Assembly: GCF_014495685.1 (NCBI RefSeq)
Contig: NZ_JACTVI010000035.1
Location: forward strand, 1-64,000
DNA: 64,000 nucleotides
Source: Streptomyces sp. TRM68367
GTDB taxonomy: Bacteria; Actinomycetota; Actinomycetes; Streptomycetales; Streptomycetaceae
Direction of reading: 5' to 3'
The notes under the pieces were generated by a model. That model worked only from the letters and a program-made list of their open reading frames with translations. It was not told where the DNA came from and made no database searches. Numbering within the stretch: the first letter of the stretch is position 1; each line of letters begins with the position of its first letter. This document shows positions 33,893 to 42,405 of this stretch, in pieces. The position numbers and the translations under genes are program-made.

Positions 33893-34522
33893 TTACCGGC
33901 GTCCGGCCTTGCGCCGTCGCAGCACGGTGCGGGCGATCAGCGCGACGAGAAGCAGGCCCAGGGCTGCGAGCAGGTACGTCGAGTAGCGGTTGACCTGGGT
34001 GTAGATGGTGGTGATGTGGTTGCCCGCGGTGTATCCGAGGCCGGCCCACAGGCCGACCCACAAGGCGGCGCCGAGGGTGTTGAAGGCCAGGAAGCGGCGC
34101 CAGGGCATCTCGGCGGTGCCGGCGATGATCCCGTTGGCCTGCCGCAGTCCCTCGACGAAGCGGGCGATGGTGACGACCTTGCCGCCATGCCGGGTGAAGA
34201 ACATCTCGGCCTTCTCGTACCGCTCCGGCGTGAGCAGGATGTACTTGCCGTAGCGCGCGATCAGGGCGTGTCCGCCGGTCCTGCCGATGAGGTAGCCGAC
34301 GTTGTCGCCCAGGATCGCGGCGATGATGCCGATGGCGATGACAGCGAGAATGTTGAGCTGTCCGGCTCCGGCGTAGAGGGCCGCGGCGATCAGGATGGTC
34401 TCCCCCGGGGCGGGGACGCCGAAGTCCTCGACGAAGATGAGTCCCCCGACGGCCCAGTAGCCCCAGTGGTCCAGGACCGGCGCGAGGTCGCCCAGCACTC
34501 CGGGAAGCGGTGGTGCGCTCAT
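33893..34522 (-). CDS. DedA family membrane protein (first copy)
   Basis: 209 residues with about five hydrophobic segments. DedA signatures are FVEDFGVPAPGETIL, GDNVGYLIGRTGG and the basic GGKVVTIARFVEGLRQANGIIAG loop. DedA proteins are lipid scramblases or flippases; some return undecaprenyl phosphate across the membrane for cell-wall synthesis. The ATG at 34522 gives the usual short N-terminus. The leader carries a TACTAC-N5-GTAGAA box at 34784-34802, 262 bp upstream, shared with three other genes of this region. Confidence 0.87.
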   Translation of the reverse strand: MSAPPLPGVLGDLAPVLDHWGYWAVGGLIFVEDFGVPAPGETILIAAALYAGAGQLNILAVIAIGIIAAILGDNVGYLIGRTGGHALIARYGKYILLTPERYEKAEMFFTRHGGKVVTIARFVEGLRQANGIIAGTAEMPWRRFLAFNTLGAALWVGLWAGLGYTAGNHITTIYTQVNRYSTYLLAALGLLLVALIARTVLRRRKAGRR

Positions 34523-34783
34523 CGGGACATCGCCCCTTCCGTGACCTGTGCGCGTGCGGTTGCCGGTCTCGGCGGCGGATGCATGACCGGGCCGCGGGCC
34601 GGCCGTGAGCCGGTGTGCGATGTCTGGGCGGCGGCTTGCCGGGGCCTTCCGCGACCGGCTCCGCGGACATACGCGCTCGTCTGCTCCACCGCCACCGCGC
34701 TCCTCGTATCTGCCGCCCGACCGGGGTATCCGAATGCGCCGGCGTGGAGGGCGCTCCGCACCGGGGGCGGCGGACACCCCAAG

Positions 34784-34802
34784 CTACTACATGAGGTAGA
34801 AG
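34784..34802 (+). promoter_or_regulatory. BlaI-type operator candidate 1
   Basis: CTACTACATGAGGTAGAAG. It shares TACTAC-N5-GTAGAA with three other sites (35034, 37389, 40023). It lies upstream of the leftward DedA gene and 302 bp before the ChrB gene. Confidence 0.5.
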
Positions 34803-35033
34803 TTCATGGTGTCACTCTGTGCACTCGCGTCTCCGGCACCATCACAGGGACATGCTTCAGCCGAGCAGCGCCGTGAGCCGGAAGCCCACGTATGAGGCGG
34901 CCGGCCCTAAGGTCGCCAGGAGGGCGGCTGCGAGATCCGCGAGGGTGGCCGCGCCGAAGGCGACGGCATGCGGAACGAAGAGCTCATCGGGTGCACTCCG
35001 GTCGGACTGAGGCAGGCGGGGCAATACCGCAAA

Positions 35034-35052
35034 CTACTACATGTTGTAGAAG
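35034..35052 (+). promoter_or_regulatory. BlaI-type operator candidate 2
   Basis: CTACTACATGTTGTAGAAG, 52 bp upstream of the ChrB-domain gene. It is the best match to the shared TACTAC-N5-GTAGAA pattern and is identical over 16 bases to the site at 37389-37406 read in reverse. This dyad is the kind bound by BlaI/MecI repressors. Confidence 0.6.
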
Positions 35053-35103
35053 CGTAAGCCACTTGCCTCTGCGCCCCATGTAACTGCTGCTACATTCATT
35101 CTC

Positions 35104-35652
35104 GTGACGAATGATTCGCGTGCGCGCTGGGTGCTGATGCTGGTAAAGATCCCAGCGGAGCCGTCCCGGTATCGGGTGGCGGTGTGGCGCGAGCTGCGCA
35201 AGGTGGGCGCCCTGTCGCTGGGACAGGGGCTGTGGGCGATGCCGGACGTACCGGTGTTCGCCGCTGGACTCTCCCGCGCCATGGAGCTCGCCGAGCGCGC
35301 CGACGGCGAAGCCGTGGTGCTGGAAGCGGCCGGCCGCGACGAGGCGGACGCGGAGCGCCTGAAGGCGATGTTCACCGCGGCCCGACAGGCGGACTGGGCC
35401 GAGTTCCTCGCCGACTGCGCCAAGTACCAGGCGGAGTTGGACAAGGAGATCCGCAACGCCAAGTTCACCCTGGCCGAACTGGAAGAGGAAGAGCAGAGCC
35501 TGGAGCGGCTGCGGCGCTGGTACCGCGACATCCAGGCCCGCGACGTCTTCGGCGCACCGGACGCCGGACAGGCCGCACAGCGGCTGAAGGAGTGCACCGC
35601 CCGCTACGAGGACTACACCGAGCGGGTCTTCGCCGCCCTGCACCAGACCTGA
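35104..35652 (+). CDS. ChrB N-terminal-domain protein
   Basis: 182 residues. WVLMLVKIPAEPSRYRVAVWRELRKVGAL is the ChrB N-terminal domain signature, followed by a helical Glu/Arg-rich C-terminal part (LAELEEEEQSLERLRRWYRDI). ChrB proteins are associated with chromate resistance as sensors or regulators; the C-terminal chromate-resistance domain of full-length ChrB is absent. A GTG start with no ribosome site and a TACATT hexamer seven bases upstream fits leaderless transcription. It precedes an MFS gene by 73 bp and is preceded by an operator-like box. Confidence 0.8.
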   Translation: MTNDSRARWVLMLVKIPAEPSRYRVAVWRELRKVGALSLGQGLWAMPDVPVFAAGLSRAMELAERADGEAVVLEAAGRDEADAERLKAMFTAARQADWAEFLADCAKYQAELDKEIRNAKFTLAELEEEEQSLERLRRWYRDIQARDVFGAPDAGQAAQRLKECTARYEDYTERVFAALHQT

Positions 35653-35725
35653 GACCCGAAACCAGCCGGATCTGTGACACACCCGGCCGCCACCGATCGC
35701 TCGTGAACGAGAAGGACACCCGGCC

Positions 35726-36952
35726 ATGCCCGAACCCGCCACCGGCGCCACGCCCACCACACCGCGCAGCCACATGTGGCCTCTGTACGCGGCCGGATTC
35801 ACCACCGCGTTCGGCGCGCACGGCATCGCCGCCAACCTCGGCTCCTTCACCGCCGGCCGGCACGAGTCCCTGCTGGTGCTCGGCGGGCTGCTGGCGCTGT
35901 ACGACGGCGCGGAAGTGCTGCTCAAGCCGGTCTTCGGCACCCTGTCCGACCGCGTCGGCGCACGCCCCGTCCTGCTCGGCGGCCTGGCCCTGTTCGCCGC
36001 CTCCTCGGCCAGCTTCGTCCTGATCCATGACATCGGGCTGCTGTGGCTCGCCCGCATCGGCCAGGGAGCCGGGGCCTCGGCGTTCTCCCCCGCCGCCTCC
36101 GCCCTCGTCGTCCGGCTCAACCCCCAGTCCAAACACGGCCGCGCGTTCGGAAGTTACGGCTTCTACAAGAGCATCGGTTACACAACGGGACCGCTACTCG
36201 GCGGCACGATCACGGCGCTGGGCAGCCTGCCTTGGCTGTTCGGCGTGATGGCGGTCCTCGCGACCGCGGTCGCCGTCTGGGCGCTGATGGCCGTCCCCGC
36301 GGTGGCGCCGCTGCCCAGGTCCCGTCAGACCGTACTCGACCTGGCCCGCCGACTCGCTGACGGCGCGTTCCTCCGGCCGACGACGGCGCTCGCCTTCGCG
36401 ACCGCCGCACTCTCCGCCGGAGTCGGCTTCCTGCCGGTCCTGGGCCACGCGGCGGGCCTGGGCACCGTGGCCACCGGAGCGGCGGTCTCCGTACTGGCCC
36501 TGTGCGCGGCCGTGGTCCAGCCGAAGGCCGGACGAGCACTCGACGAGGGGCGGATCGCCACGGCCCCGAGCCTTGCCGTCGGCCTGCTGATCACCAGCGC
36601 CGGTCTCACCCTCGCGGCACTCCCCGGCGCGGTCGGTCTGCTGCCCGCCGCCGTCGCCATCGGCGCCGGAACCGGACTGATCACCCCGATCGGCTTCGCC
36701 GCACTGGCCGCCTCCACCCCGGCCGACCGCCTCGGCCAGACCATGGGAGCTGCCGAACTCGGGCGCGAACTCGGCGACGCAGGAGGCCCGTTGGTCGTCG
36801 CAGGCACCGCAGTGGTCACGACACTCAGCGGCGGGTTCGTCGCACTCGCGGCCCTCACCGCACTCGCAGCCCCGGCGGTCGCCCGCCGCCGGGCGGGCAC
36901 GACGGCCGAGGCACCGACCAGCGACCAAACCTCACCGGGCCTCCGCCAGTAG
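35726..36952 (+). CDS. MFS transporter
   Basis: 408 residues, about 12 helices. LLALYDGAEVLLKPVFGTLSDRVGARPVLL holds the loop 2-3 motif (GTLSDRVGAR), and YKSIGYTTGPLLGG fits helix 5. Substrate unknown; pairing with a ChrB-domain gene suggests export of an oxyanion or toxic compound, but this is a guess. AACGAGAAGGACACC before the ATG contains a usable AAGGA site. Confidence 0.87.
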   Translation: MPEPATGATPTTPRSHMWPLYAAGFTTAFGAHGIAANLGSFTAGRHESLLVLGGLLALYDGAEVLLKPVFGTLSDRVGARPVLLGGLALFAASSASFVLIHDIGLLWLARIGQGAGASAFSPAASALVVRLNPQSKHGRAFGSYGFYKSIGYTTGPLLGGTITALGSLPWLFGVMAVLATAVAVWALMAVPAVAPLPRSRQTVLDLARRLADGAFLRPTTALAFATAALSAGVGFLPVLGHAAGLGTVATGAAVSVLALCAAVVQPKAGRALDEGRIATAPSLAVGLLITSAGLTLAALPGAVGLLPAAVAIGAGTGLITPIGFAALAASTPADRLGQTMGAAELGRELGDAGGPLVVAGTAVVTTLSGGFVALAALTALAAPAVARRRAGTTAEAPTSDQTSPGLRQ

Positions 36953-37388
36953 ATCCCGGCAGTAAACGGTGGGGCAGCCGACGGGCCGGCGATGCCGCGC
37001 GGACGTCTCCGCGACCGCTAGGGCGGCGTCGGCCCATGTACACCTTCGTCTCCTGCAACGCCGGTGGGCAAGGTGGCACGCTGCGCCATCTGCCCGGCGT
37101 CCCCGGCCTGACGTTCGGCGCCAGCGCCGCACTCACCGTCGACATGCGGGTGATGCCGCGGAGGTCTGCTCCCGTCGGCCGCCACGGCCGATGCCGCCTG
37201 TCCCGGCCCCATTGGTGGGACGGCATCGCACGAGACCGGGGCATGGCGACTGTGTAGATCGCACAGCGGACAAGAGCCGGACAGCCCTGCGAGACGTTCG
37301 ATGACCACGTCGACCTCTGAGCCCCGCGCCCGGACCCGGCACCGCCTCGTGAGCCGCACGTCACAACAAGCCGCGACAGGCCCGTTGT
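36953..37388. other. Intergenic region without a supported gene
   Basis: No frame here has convincing protein-like composition or a recognisable family. A short Cys-containing leftward frame near 37270-37360 (CPLCDLHSRH) faintly recalls a zinc-finger transposase start but cannot be supported. Confidence 0.4.
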
Positions 37389-37406
37389 TTCTACAACATG
37401 TAGTAA
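37389..37406 (-). promoter_or_regulatory. BlaI-type operator candidate 3
   Basis: On the minus strand TTACTACATGTTGTAGAA, identical over 16 bases to site 2. It lies 124 bp upstream of the PAP2 gene, which shares the rightward direction with a second DedA gene. Confidence 0.6.
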
Positions 37407-37529
37407 CGTTGCCTGGCGGTCACCTCGCCATCATCGGTGTGCCACCGACAGGAAGCCTTCTGCCCCTGCACCGTCGAGACGCCTGGCCACACCGCGCCCA
37501 TCGTGCTCTCGCGTAAGGACGTCTCTTCT

Positions 37530-38276
37530 ATGGCAGTTCACCCGGCTATGTCGCTCGCCTTCGACGGCGCGGGCATCGACGGCTCGTGGTTCACCACCGT
37601 CACCGACTTCGCCCGCGACACCAAGTGGCTCAACACCCCGATGGAGCTGTGGACCAACCTCGGCCTGGGGGTCTTCGCGGTGCTCATGGTGATGGGCTGG
37701 TGGAAGGCCCGCCACCGGGATACCGCCGCCATGACCGTTGCGCTGGCCGCGCCGGTGTGCGTCATCACCGCCTTCGCCGTCGCCGAGGTGATCAAGAAGG
37801 TGGTCGCGGAGGCCCGCCCGTGCCGCTCCCTGCCCCACGACTACTTCGTCGCTGCCTGTCCGGCGCCGAGTGACTACGCCTTCCCCAGCGGACACACCAC
37901 CGTCGCCGCCGCCACGGTCGCGGCCCTCTTCCTTCTCGACCGCCGCCTGAGCGTGATCGCCGCCCTGTTCGCGGTCGTGGAGGGATTCACCCGCGTCTAC
38001 GTCGGCGACCACTACCCGCACGACGTCCTCGGTTCCTTCGTCATCGCCCTGCCCGTCGCCTTCGCCACCAGCCTGGCGCTGCGCCGCCTGGCGCCTCCGC
38101 TGGTCGCCGCCTTGAGCAGCGGGCCGCTGCGGCCCCTGCTCGTCGCCCCGGCCGACAGGCACGTAACGAAGGCTGCGGCCGGTTCCGACACCGCCCCCGT
38201 CTACCAGTCAAGCCTCGCCCCCGCCTTCGGCAACGCCGACGAGAGCGACCTGCCCGGACGTCACAGCCGTTACTGA
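37530..38276 (+). CDS. PAP2 family phosphatase
   Basis: 248 residues. The three phosphatase motifs are present: KKVVAEARPC (KxxxxxxRP), FPSGHTT (PSGH), and TRVYVGDHYPHDVL (SRxxxxxHxxxD with T for S). About five membrane helices surround them. Members dephosphorylate lipid phosphates, including undecaprenyl pyrophosphate. AAGGACG lies before the ATG at 37530. A DedA gene follows 54 bp downstream; together they could recycle the C55 lipid carrier. Confidence 0.88.
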   Translation: MAVHPAMSLAFDGAGIDGSWFTTVTDFARDTKWLNTPMELWTNLGLGVFAVLMVMGWWKARHRDTAAMTVALAAPVCVITAFAVAEVIKKVVAEARPCRSLPHDYFVAACPAPSDYAFPSGHTTVAAATVAALFLLDRRLSVIAALFAVVEGFTRVYVGDHYPHDVLGSFVIALPVAFATSLALRRLAPPLVAALSSGPLRPLLVAPADRHVTKAAAGSDTAPVYQSSLAPAFGNADESDLPGRHSRY

Positions 38277-38330
38277 GGCCCGCACGCCCGTGTCGGACCG
38301 GCCCACGCCTGTGCGTCCGCGTTTGAGGGA

Positions 38331-39014
38331 ATGGAGAGCATGCAGCATTTCATCGCCACGTTCGGATTCCTGGCTGTCTTCGTCCTGATGGCGGCAGAGT
38401 CGGCCTGCATCCCGGTCCCGTCCGAGCTGATCATGCTGTTCGGCGGGGCCCTGGCAGCGGGGGCAGTTCCCGGCAGCCACCCCAGCCTCGCGCTGGTGAT
38501 CGCCGCTGGCGTCCTCGGCAACCTGGCGGGCAGCTACTTCGCCTGGGCCGTCGGGCGCTCCGGCGGACAGGCTGCCCTGCGCCGGTGGGGGCGCTACATC
38601 TGGCTGAAGGACGAGGACATCGACCGCGCCACCGACTGGTTCGAACGCTACGGGACCAAGGCCGTGTTGGTCGGCCGCATGCTGCCGGTCGTACGCACCT
38701 TCATCTCCCTGCCCGCCGGTATCGCCGCCATGGCCCCGGTCCGCTTCGGCCTCTACACCGTGGCCGGGTGCATTCCGTGGACGGCCGCCCTGGGCGTGGC
38801 CGGCTACGCCGTCGGCGGCAACTGGCACAGCATCGCCGACGACTTCCACGGCCCCACCTACGCCATCGCCGCGATCATCGCGCTGCTCGGCACCGGTGGT
38901 CTGATCGCCCTCGCGCGCAAACGCCGGGCCGAGCAGGCGGCAGCCACCCTGCTCCACGACGGGAGCGAGCCGCAGCCAGCCGGACGCCCCCGCGGCCAGC
39001 ACGCCCGTCGGTGA
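38331..39014 (+). CDS. DedA family membrane protein (second copy)
   Basis: 227 residues. DedA signatures are MAAESACIPVPSELIMLFGGALA, GSYFAWAVGRSGG, and KAVLVGRMLPVVRTFISLPAGIAAM, with four to five hydrophobic segments and a polar tail. It resembles the clade of undecaprenyl-phosphate flippases and differs from the first copy. Two starts are possible, ATG 38331 and ATG 38340; the GAGGGA and GGAGAG tracts serve one or the other. Probably co-transcribed with the PAP2 gene. Confidence 0.88.
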   Translation: MESMQHFIATFGFLAVFVLMAAESACIPVPSELIMLFGGALAAGAVPGSHPSLALVIAAGVLGNLAGSYFAWAVGRSGGQAALRRWGRYIWLKDEDIDRATDWFERYGTKAVLVGRMLPVVRTFISLPAGIAAMAPVRFGLYTVAGCIPWTAALGVAGYAVGGNWHSIADDFHGPTYAIAAIIALLGTGGLIALARKRRAEQAAATLLHDGSEPQPAGRPRGQHARR

Positions 39015-39048
39015 CGGCCGGACCACTTCTTACGAGGCTCTACGAGGG

Positions 39049-39090
39049 CGGGCGGGTATGTGCGTCAGCGGATGTGCGTATACCCGCCCG
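39049..39090. terminator. Long inverted repeat between convergent genes
   Basis: Perfect 11-bp arms CGGGCGGGTAT and ATACCCGCCCG enclose a 20-base loop. It lies 35 bp after the DedA stop and at the end of the convergent M56 remnant, so it can act as a two-way terminator even without a T tract. It also sits at the breakpoint of the M56 gene. Confidence 0.55.
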
Positions 39091-39094
39091 CGCT

Positions 39095-39503
39095 GCTGGC
39101 TCATGAGCGGGCTCATCTGCGCAACCTCCTGGCACTCCCGCCAGGCATCCACGAGCACCCGGCCGTGCCGCCAGGACGCCACCATCACACTGACCGCCAC
39201 CACCAGCACGACCGCGGCGCACACGGCCGCCACCTCCCGGCTGACCGGGTCGTCCGCCGCCAGCACACGTACGGACCACTGGCCCTGGGCCGCGACCAGC
39301 GGAACCTGCCCCACAGCGGTGAACGCCAGGATCGCCAGCGCCGTCACCCACGTGCCCGCAGCCACCACCGCCGCACAAACCATCGCCCACGCACCGGTAC
39401 GCGGCGGCATCCTGCGCCCCGCCGATGGTGCCGCCACCGCCAGCACCACGCCACGCTCACCAAAGGTGGCAGGTAAAAACTGAGACTGACCAGCACCGCT
39501 CAC
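39095..39503 (-). pseudogene. M56 (BlaR1-like) sensor peptidase, truncated
   Basis: From a GTG at 39503 the frame shows membrane helices (WAMVCAAVVAAGTWVTALAIL, AAVCAAVVLVVAVSVMVASW) and ends VLVDAWRECQEV, the usual run-up to the peptidase domain. The zinc site is missing. Immediately after the break the opposite strand reads ALLAHERAHLR (39090-39122), the M56 HExxH motif, in inverted orientation, so a small inversion probably destroyed the gene. The start overlaps the blaI stop (GTGA). Confidence 0.7.
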
Positions 39504-39880
39504 CCCCGGCCGTGGTCGGGCCCGTGCAGCAACTGCTCCAGCAGCTGCTCGTCTTCCGACGACAGGTCCGAGACGAACCGCGCGAGCACCGCCGCCCGGT
39601 CCCCGCCCTCCTCCAGCAAAGTGTGCATACCCGCCGCCGCGAGCCCCGCCTCATCGTGCACCGGCGCATACAGGTGACTGCGCCCCGCACGCTCGCGGGT
39701 GACCAGGCCCTTGTCGCACAACCGCGTCAGGCTCGTCAGCACCGTGGTGTAAGCGGTCTCACCACCCACGTGCTCGTGCACCACCGCCGCCGTCACCGGC
39801 CCATCGGCCGCCCACAAAGCCGCCATCACCTCCCCTTCCAGCTCGCCCCGCGCACGCCGACCCGCGCTGCCGCCTCTCAC
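39500..39880 (-). CDS. blaI: BlaI/MecI/CopY family repressor
   Basis: 126 residues. The winged helix is GELEGEVMAALWAADGPVTAAVV, TAYTTVLTSLTRLCDKGLVTRER and AGRSHLYAPVHDEAG, followed by a helical dimerisation tail. BlaI repressors bind dyads as dimers and are released by M56-dependent cleavage. Here the partner M56 gene is broken, so release may need another protease or may not happen. A GTG start at 39880 follows GGAGG. A matching operator-like dyad lies 143 bp upstream at 40023-40040. Confidence 0.88.
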   Translation of the reverse strand: MRGGSAGRRARGELEGEVMAALWAADGPVTAAVVHEHVGGETAYTTVLTSLTRLCDKGLVTRERAGRSHLYAPVHDEAGLAAAGMHTLLEEGGDRAAVLARFVSDLSSEDEQLLEQLLHGPDHGRG

Positions 39881-40022
39881 CCGAAACCTCCTTCAGTCAC
39901 ACAGTCACAGCCCCCTATCCGCCTACCCCACGGCACGACCGCCCGACGGACCGGCCGCATGCCGCTCACGCCGGCACCTCACGAGATCAGCACACCCACA
40001 AGGCACCGTTCGACCAACCAAA

Positions 40023-40040
40023 CTACTACGAGAAGTAGAA
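40023..40040 (+). promoter_or_regulatory. BlaI-type operator candidate 4
   Basis: CTACTACGAGAAGTAGAA, fourth copy of TACTAC-N5-GTAGAA, upstream of the leftward blaI gene and 80 bp before a rightward short gene. The position fits autoregulation. Confidence 0.55.
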
Positions 40041-40119
40041 TCCGGGCCGCTGGTAGGACACAGGCCAGTCCGTTCCCTGCCCACTGTCCACCCAAGTCCG
40101 TGGGAAAGATCATTCACGG

Positions 40120-40450
40120 GTGAGCGGTTCCTACCTTCCCGGACTCGGCGTGGCATTGGTGCACGGCCCCTGGTTCGCCGGCGACCTGTCGCTATCCATC
40201 GCTCCGGGCGGCCTGTGGACTCTGGCACTGGTCCTGGAGCACCGCCGACCTGGTGTGCGGAGTGGCTTCCTCGCGGTCGCACTAGGCGATCCGTTGCTGG
40301 CCGTGGCCATCGCCCTCGGAGTGCAGCGGATGCACGGGGCACCGCCGACCGGTATGGCAGCCCCGGGGTTCGGGCTGGCCTCCCTCATCGGATGGTCCGA
40401 TCACCGGCCACGTCAAAACCGCACAGATCGGCCCATGCTCAGGCGCGAAA
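40120..40450 (+). CDS. Hypothetical membrane protein, probably truncated
   Basis: From a GTG at 40120 about 90 residues look like a membrane protein (YLPGLGVALVHG, GGLWTLALVLEHRRPGVRSG, AVALGDPLLAVAIALG, GFGLASLIGW). After about 40400 the frame continues with low-complexity, unlikely sequence to 40968, so the real gene was probably cut near there. No family recognised. Confidence 0.35.
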
Positions 40451-40624
40451 TCCACTGCCTCCTTCACACGATCCTCAGGCTCGAAGCCGCATGCGTGCAG
40501 ATCGGCGCAGCCCCTCGGGGAGCGAGAACGAGAGCCAACCCACTGCCCAAGCCCCTCCGATACCACGCGAATCCAACTACTACCGACGCCTTGACCTGCA
40601 CAACACCAACAGGCAAGTGTCGAT

Positions 40625-40861
40625 CTCGCCCGAACCCTCCGGGCGGTCCAGCGCAGCTCTGTACGGCGGCGGCACCCTCGTCTACCTCACCGCCCGCCCG
40701 GCGAGGACGCCAACGAGCTCGGCCGCATCGCGCACGGCCCGGAGAGCGGCAAACTCCTCGGCCATGTCAACGACCTCCTGCGCCGCTGGAGCCAGGAGAG
40801 GCCCGCACAGCCCGTCGTCAACGCCTACCCGCCACCGCCCCCGACGACCAACTCGCCCCCG
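40625..40861 (+). pseudogene. Possible methyltransferase C-terminal fragment
   Basis: Two frames joined near 40690 give SSAALYGGGTLVYLTARP followed by GEDANELGRIAHGP and GKLLGHVNDLLRRWSQERPAQPVV. This resembles the C-terminus of Streptomyces FxLD-system methyltransferases. It is short and frameshifted, and identification is tentative. The flanks 40862-41364 hold no other supported gene. Confidence 0.3.
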
Positions 40862-41364
40862 TAGTCAGCGTCACCCGGCCGGAGACCGTCTGGCCATCAG
40901 CTGGTGACAACTCGGACGGTCGTAGGCGCCAACGCCACCACACCGACGGGATAGGAACGTTCGGATGACCCCGGTGGTTTTGTTCACGGATCACGACAGC
41001 GGTTGTTCAGCACTCTGGGAGGCGCCCGCCCGGGGGGTGAGGTCGATGTTCACGAGAACGGACAGCACTCGTCGGCTGACTCCCCATCCAGGGCAGGGGT
41101 GGCCTTCCTGAGCCTCGGCACCTGTAGTAGCCGACCCGGGTCGCTTATAGGTCATCACGTGTGTGATGACTACATCGTGTGGAGTAGGAGAGGACGATCC
41201 AGGCGGCCATGGTGGTCGCTGGCGCCGGCTACCCGCTGCGCTTCCCGCGGAAAGGCAAGGTAGACCGGCTTGGTCCTCGATCCTCGGGGGTGTCGCCGGA
41301 CCGTTCACCTCGCCTGCGGCGCACCTCCGTGGTGCGATGGAACGGGGGTAGGAAGGAGAGAGTG

Positions 41365-42336
41365 ATGGTCCCACCAGCAGCGGAGCGCAAGAGTGGCGCG
41401 GCCCCGGTATCAGTCCGCCCGCTGGATGAGGCGGACCTGGATCGGGCCGATGAGATCTGCAGGGTCGCCTTCGGGACCTTCCTGGGGGCACCTGATCCGT
41501 TCGGGACCGTCGACTACGTCCGCACCCGCTGGGCGGCCGATCCACAGGCGGCGTTCGCGGCGACGGTCGAGGGCGAAGTGGTTGGATCGAACTTCGCCGC
41601 CAACTGGGGCAGCGTCGGGTTTTTCGGACCGCTGACCGTACGTCCGGATCTGTGGGACCAGGGCATCGGCAGGCGTCTGATGGAGCCGGTCATCGACTGC
41701 TTCGACGCCTGGGGGAATCGCCACCTCGGCCTGTTCACCTTCGCGCACAGTCCCAAGCATCTTGAGCTCTACCGCCGGTACGGCTTCTGGCCTCGATTCC
41801 TCACAGCCATCATGAAGAAGCAGGTCACAGACGGTGCCGCAGTCCCCGGCCGGGTGCTCTATGGCGAACTGCCCGCCGCCGAGCGGCCCGACGCGCTGAG
41901 CCTCTGTCGCGCACTGACCGGAGCCGTGTACGAGGGCCTGAGCCTGGAACGCGAGATCGTGGCCGCGCACGCGCAGGGACTCGGTGACACCATCCTGCTC
42001 CATGGCGCTGGCTCCGAGCTCGACGGCCTGGCCGTCTGCCACTGCGGAGCCGGGTCGGAGGCTGGCGTGGACGTGTGCTTCGTCAAATTCGGCGCCGTAC
42101 GTCCTGGTCCGGAGGCCGCCGACCGGTTCGAGCGACTGCTCGACGCGTGCGAGCGGCTGGCCGCCGAGCGCGGGCTGAGGCAACTGGACGCTGGCATGAA
42201 CCTGGGTCGCCCGGATGCCTACCGGAGCATGATCGACCGCGGATTCCGCACCTGGTTGCAGGGCGTGACCATGCACAGGCCCAACGAACCCGGGTACAGC
42301 TACCCCGACGCGTATGTGATCGACGACTGGCGTTGA
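41365..42336 (+). CDS. GNAT family N-acetyltransferase
   Basis: 323 residues. A GNAT domain covers the N-terminal half: SVRPLDEADLDRADEICRVAF, then FFGPLTVRPDLWDQGIGRRLMEPVI containing the acetyl-CoA pyrophosphate loop (Q/RxxGxG/A as DQGIGR), and LELYRRYGFWP. The C-terminal half is a degenerate second GNAT-like domain (LDACERLAAERGLRQLDAGMNLGRPDAYRSM). Substrate unknown. AAGGAGAGAGTG directly before ATG 41365 sets the start. Confidence 0.85.
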   Translation: MVPPAAERKSGAAPVSVRPLDEADLDRADEICRVAFGTFLGAPDPFGTVDYVRTRWAADPQAAFAATVEGEVVGSNFAANWGSVGFFGPLTVRPDLWDQGIGRRLMEPVIDCFDAWGNRHLGLFTFAHSPKHLELYRRYGFWPRFLTAIMKKQVTDGAAVPGRVLYGELPAAERPDALSLCRALTGAVYEGLSLEREIVAAHAQGLGDTILLHGAGSELDGLAVCHCGAGSEAGVDVCFVKFGAVRPGPEAADRFERLLDACERLAAERGLRQLDAGMNLGRPDAYRSMIDRGFRTWLQGVTMHRPNEPGYSYPDAYVIDDWR

Positions 42337-42405
42337 CCAACCACCGCGCTCGGCCCGCTAGGAAGGCCCGGTGCTGTCAGAACCCGTGAATATTCGGTTG
42401 CGTCC

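Noticed and set aside
36855..37364. Leftward frame with CPLC-like motif, possible ISL3 transposase start
   Set aside because: Only a few residues resemble a zinc finger and no following transposase blocks are found.
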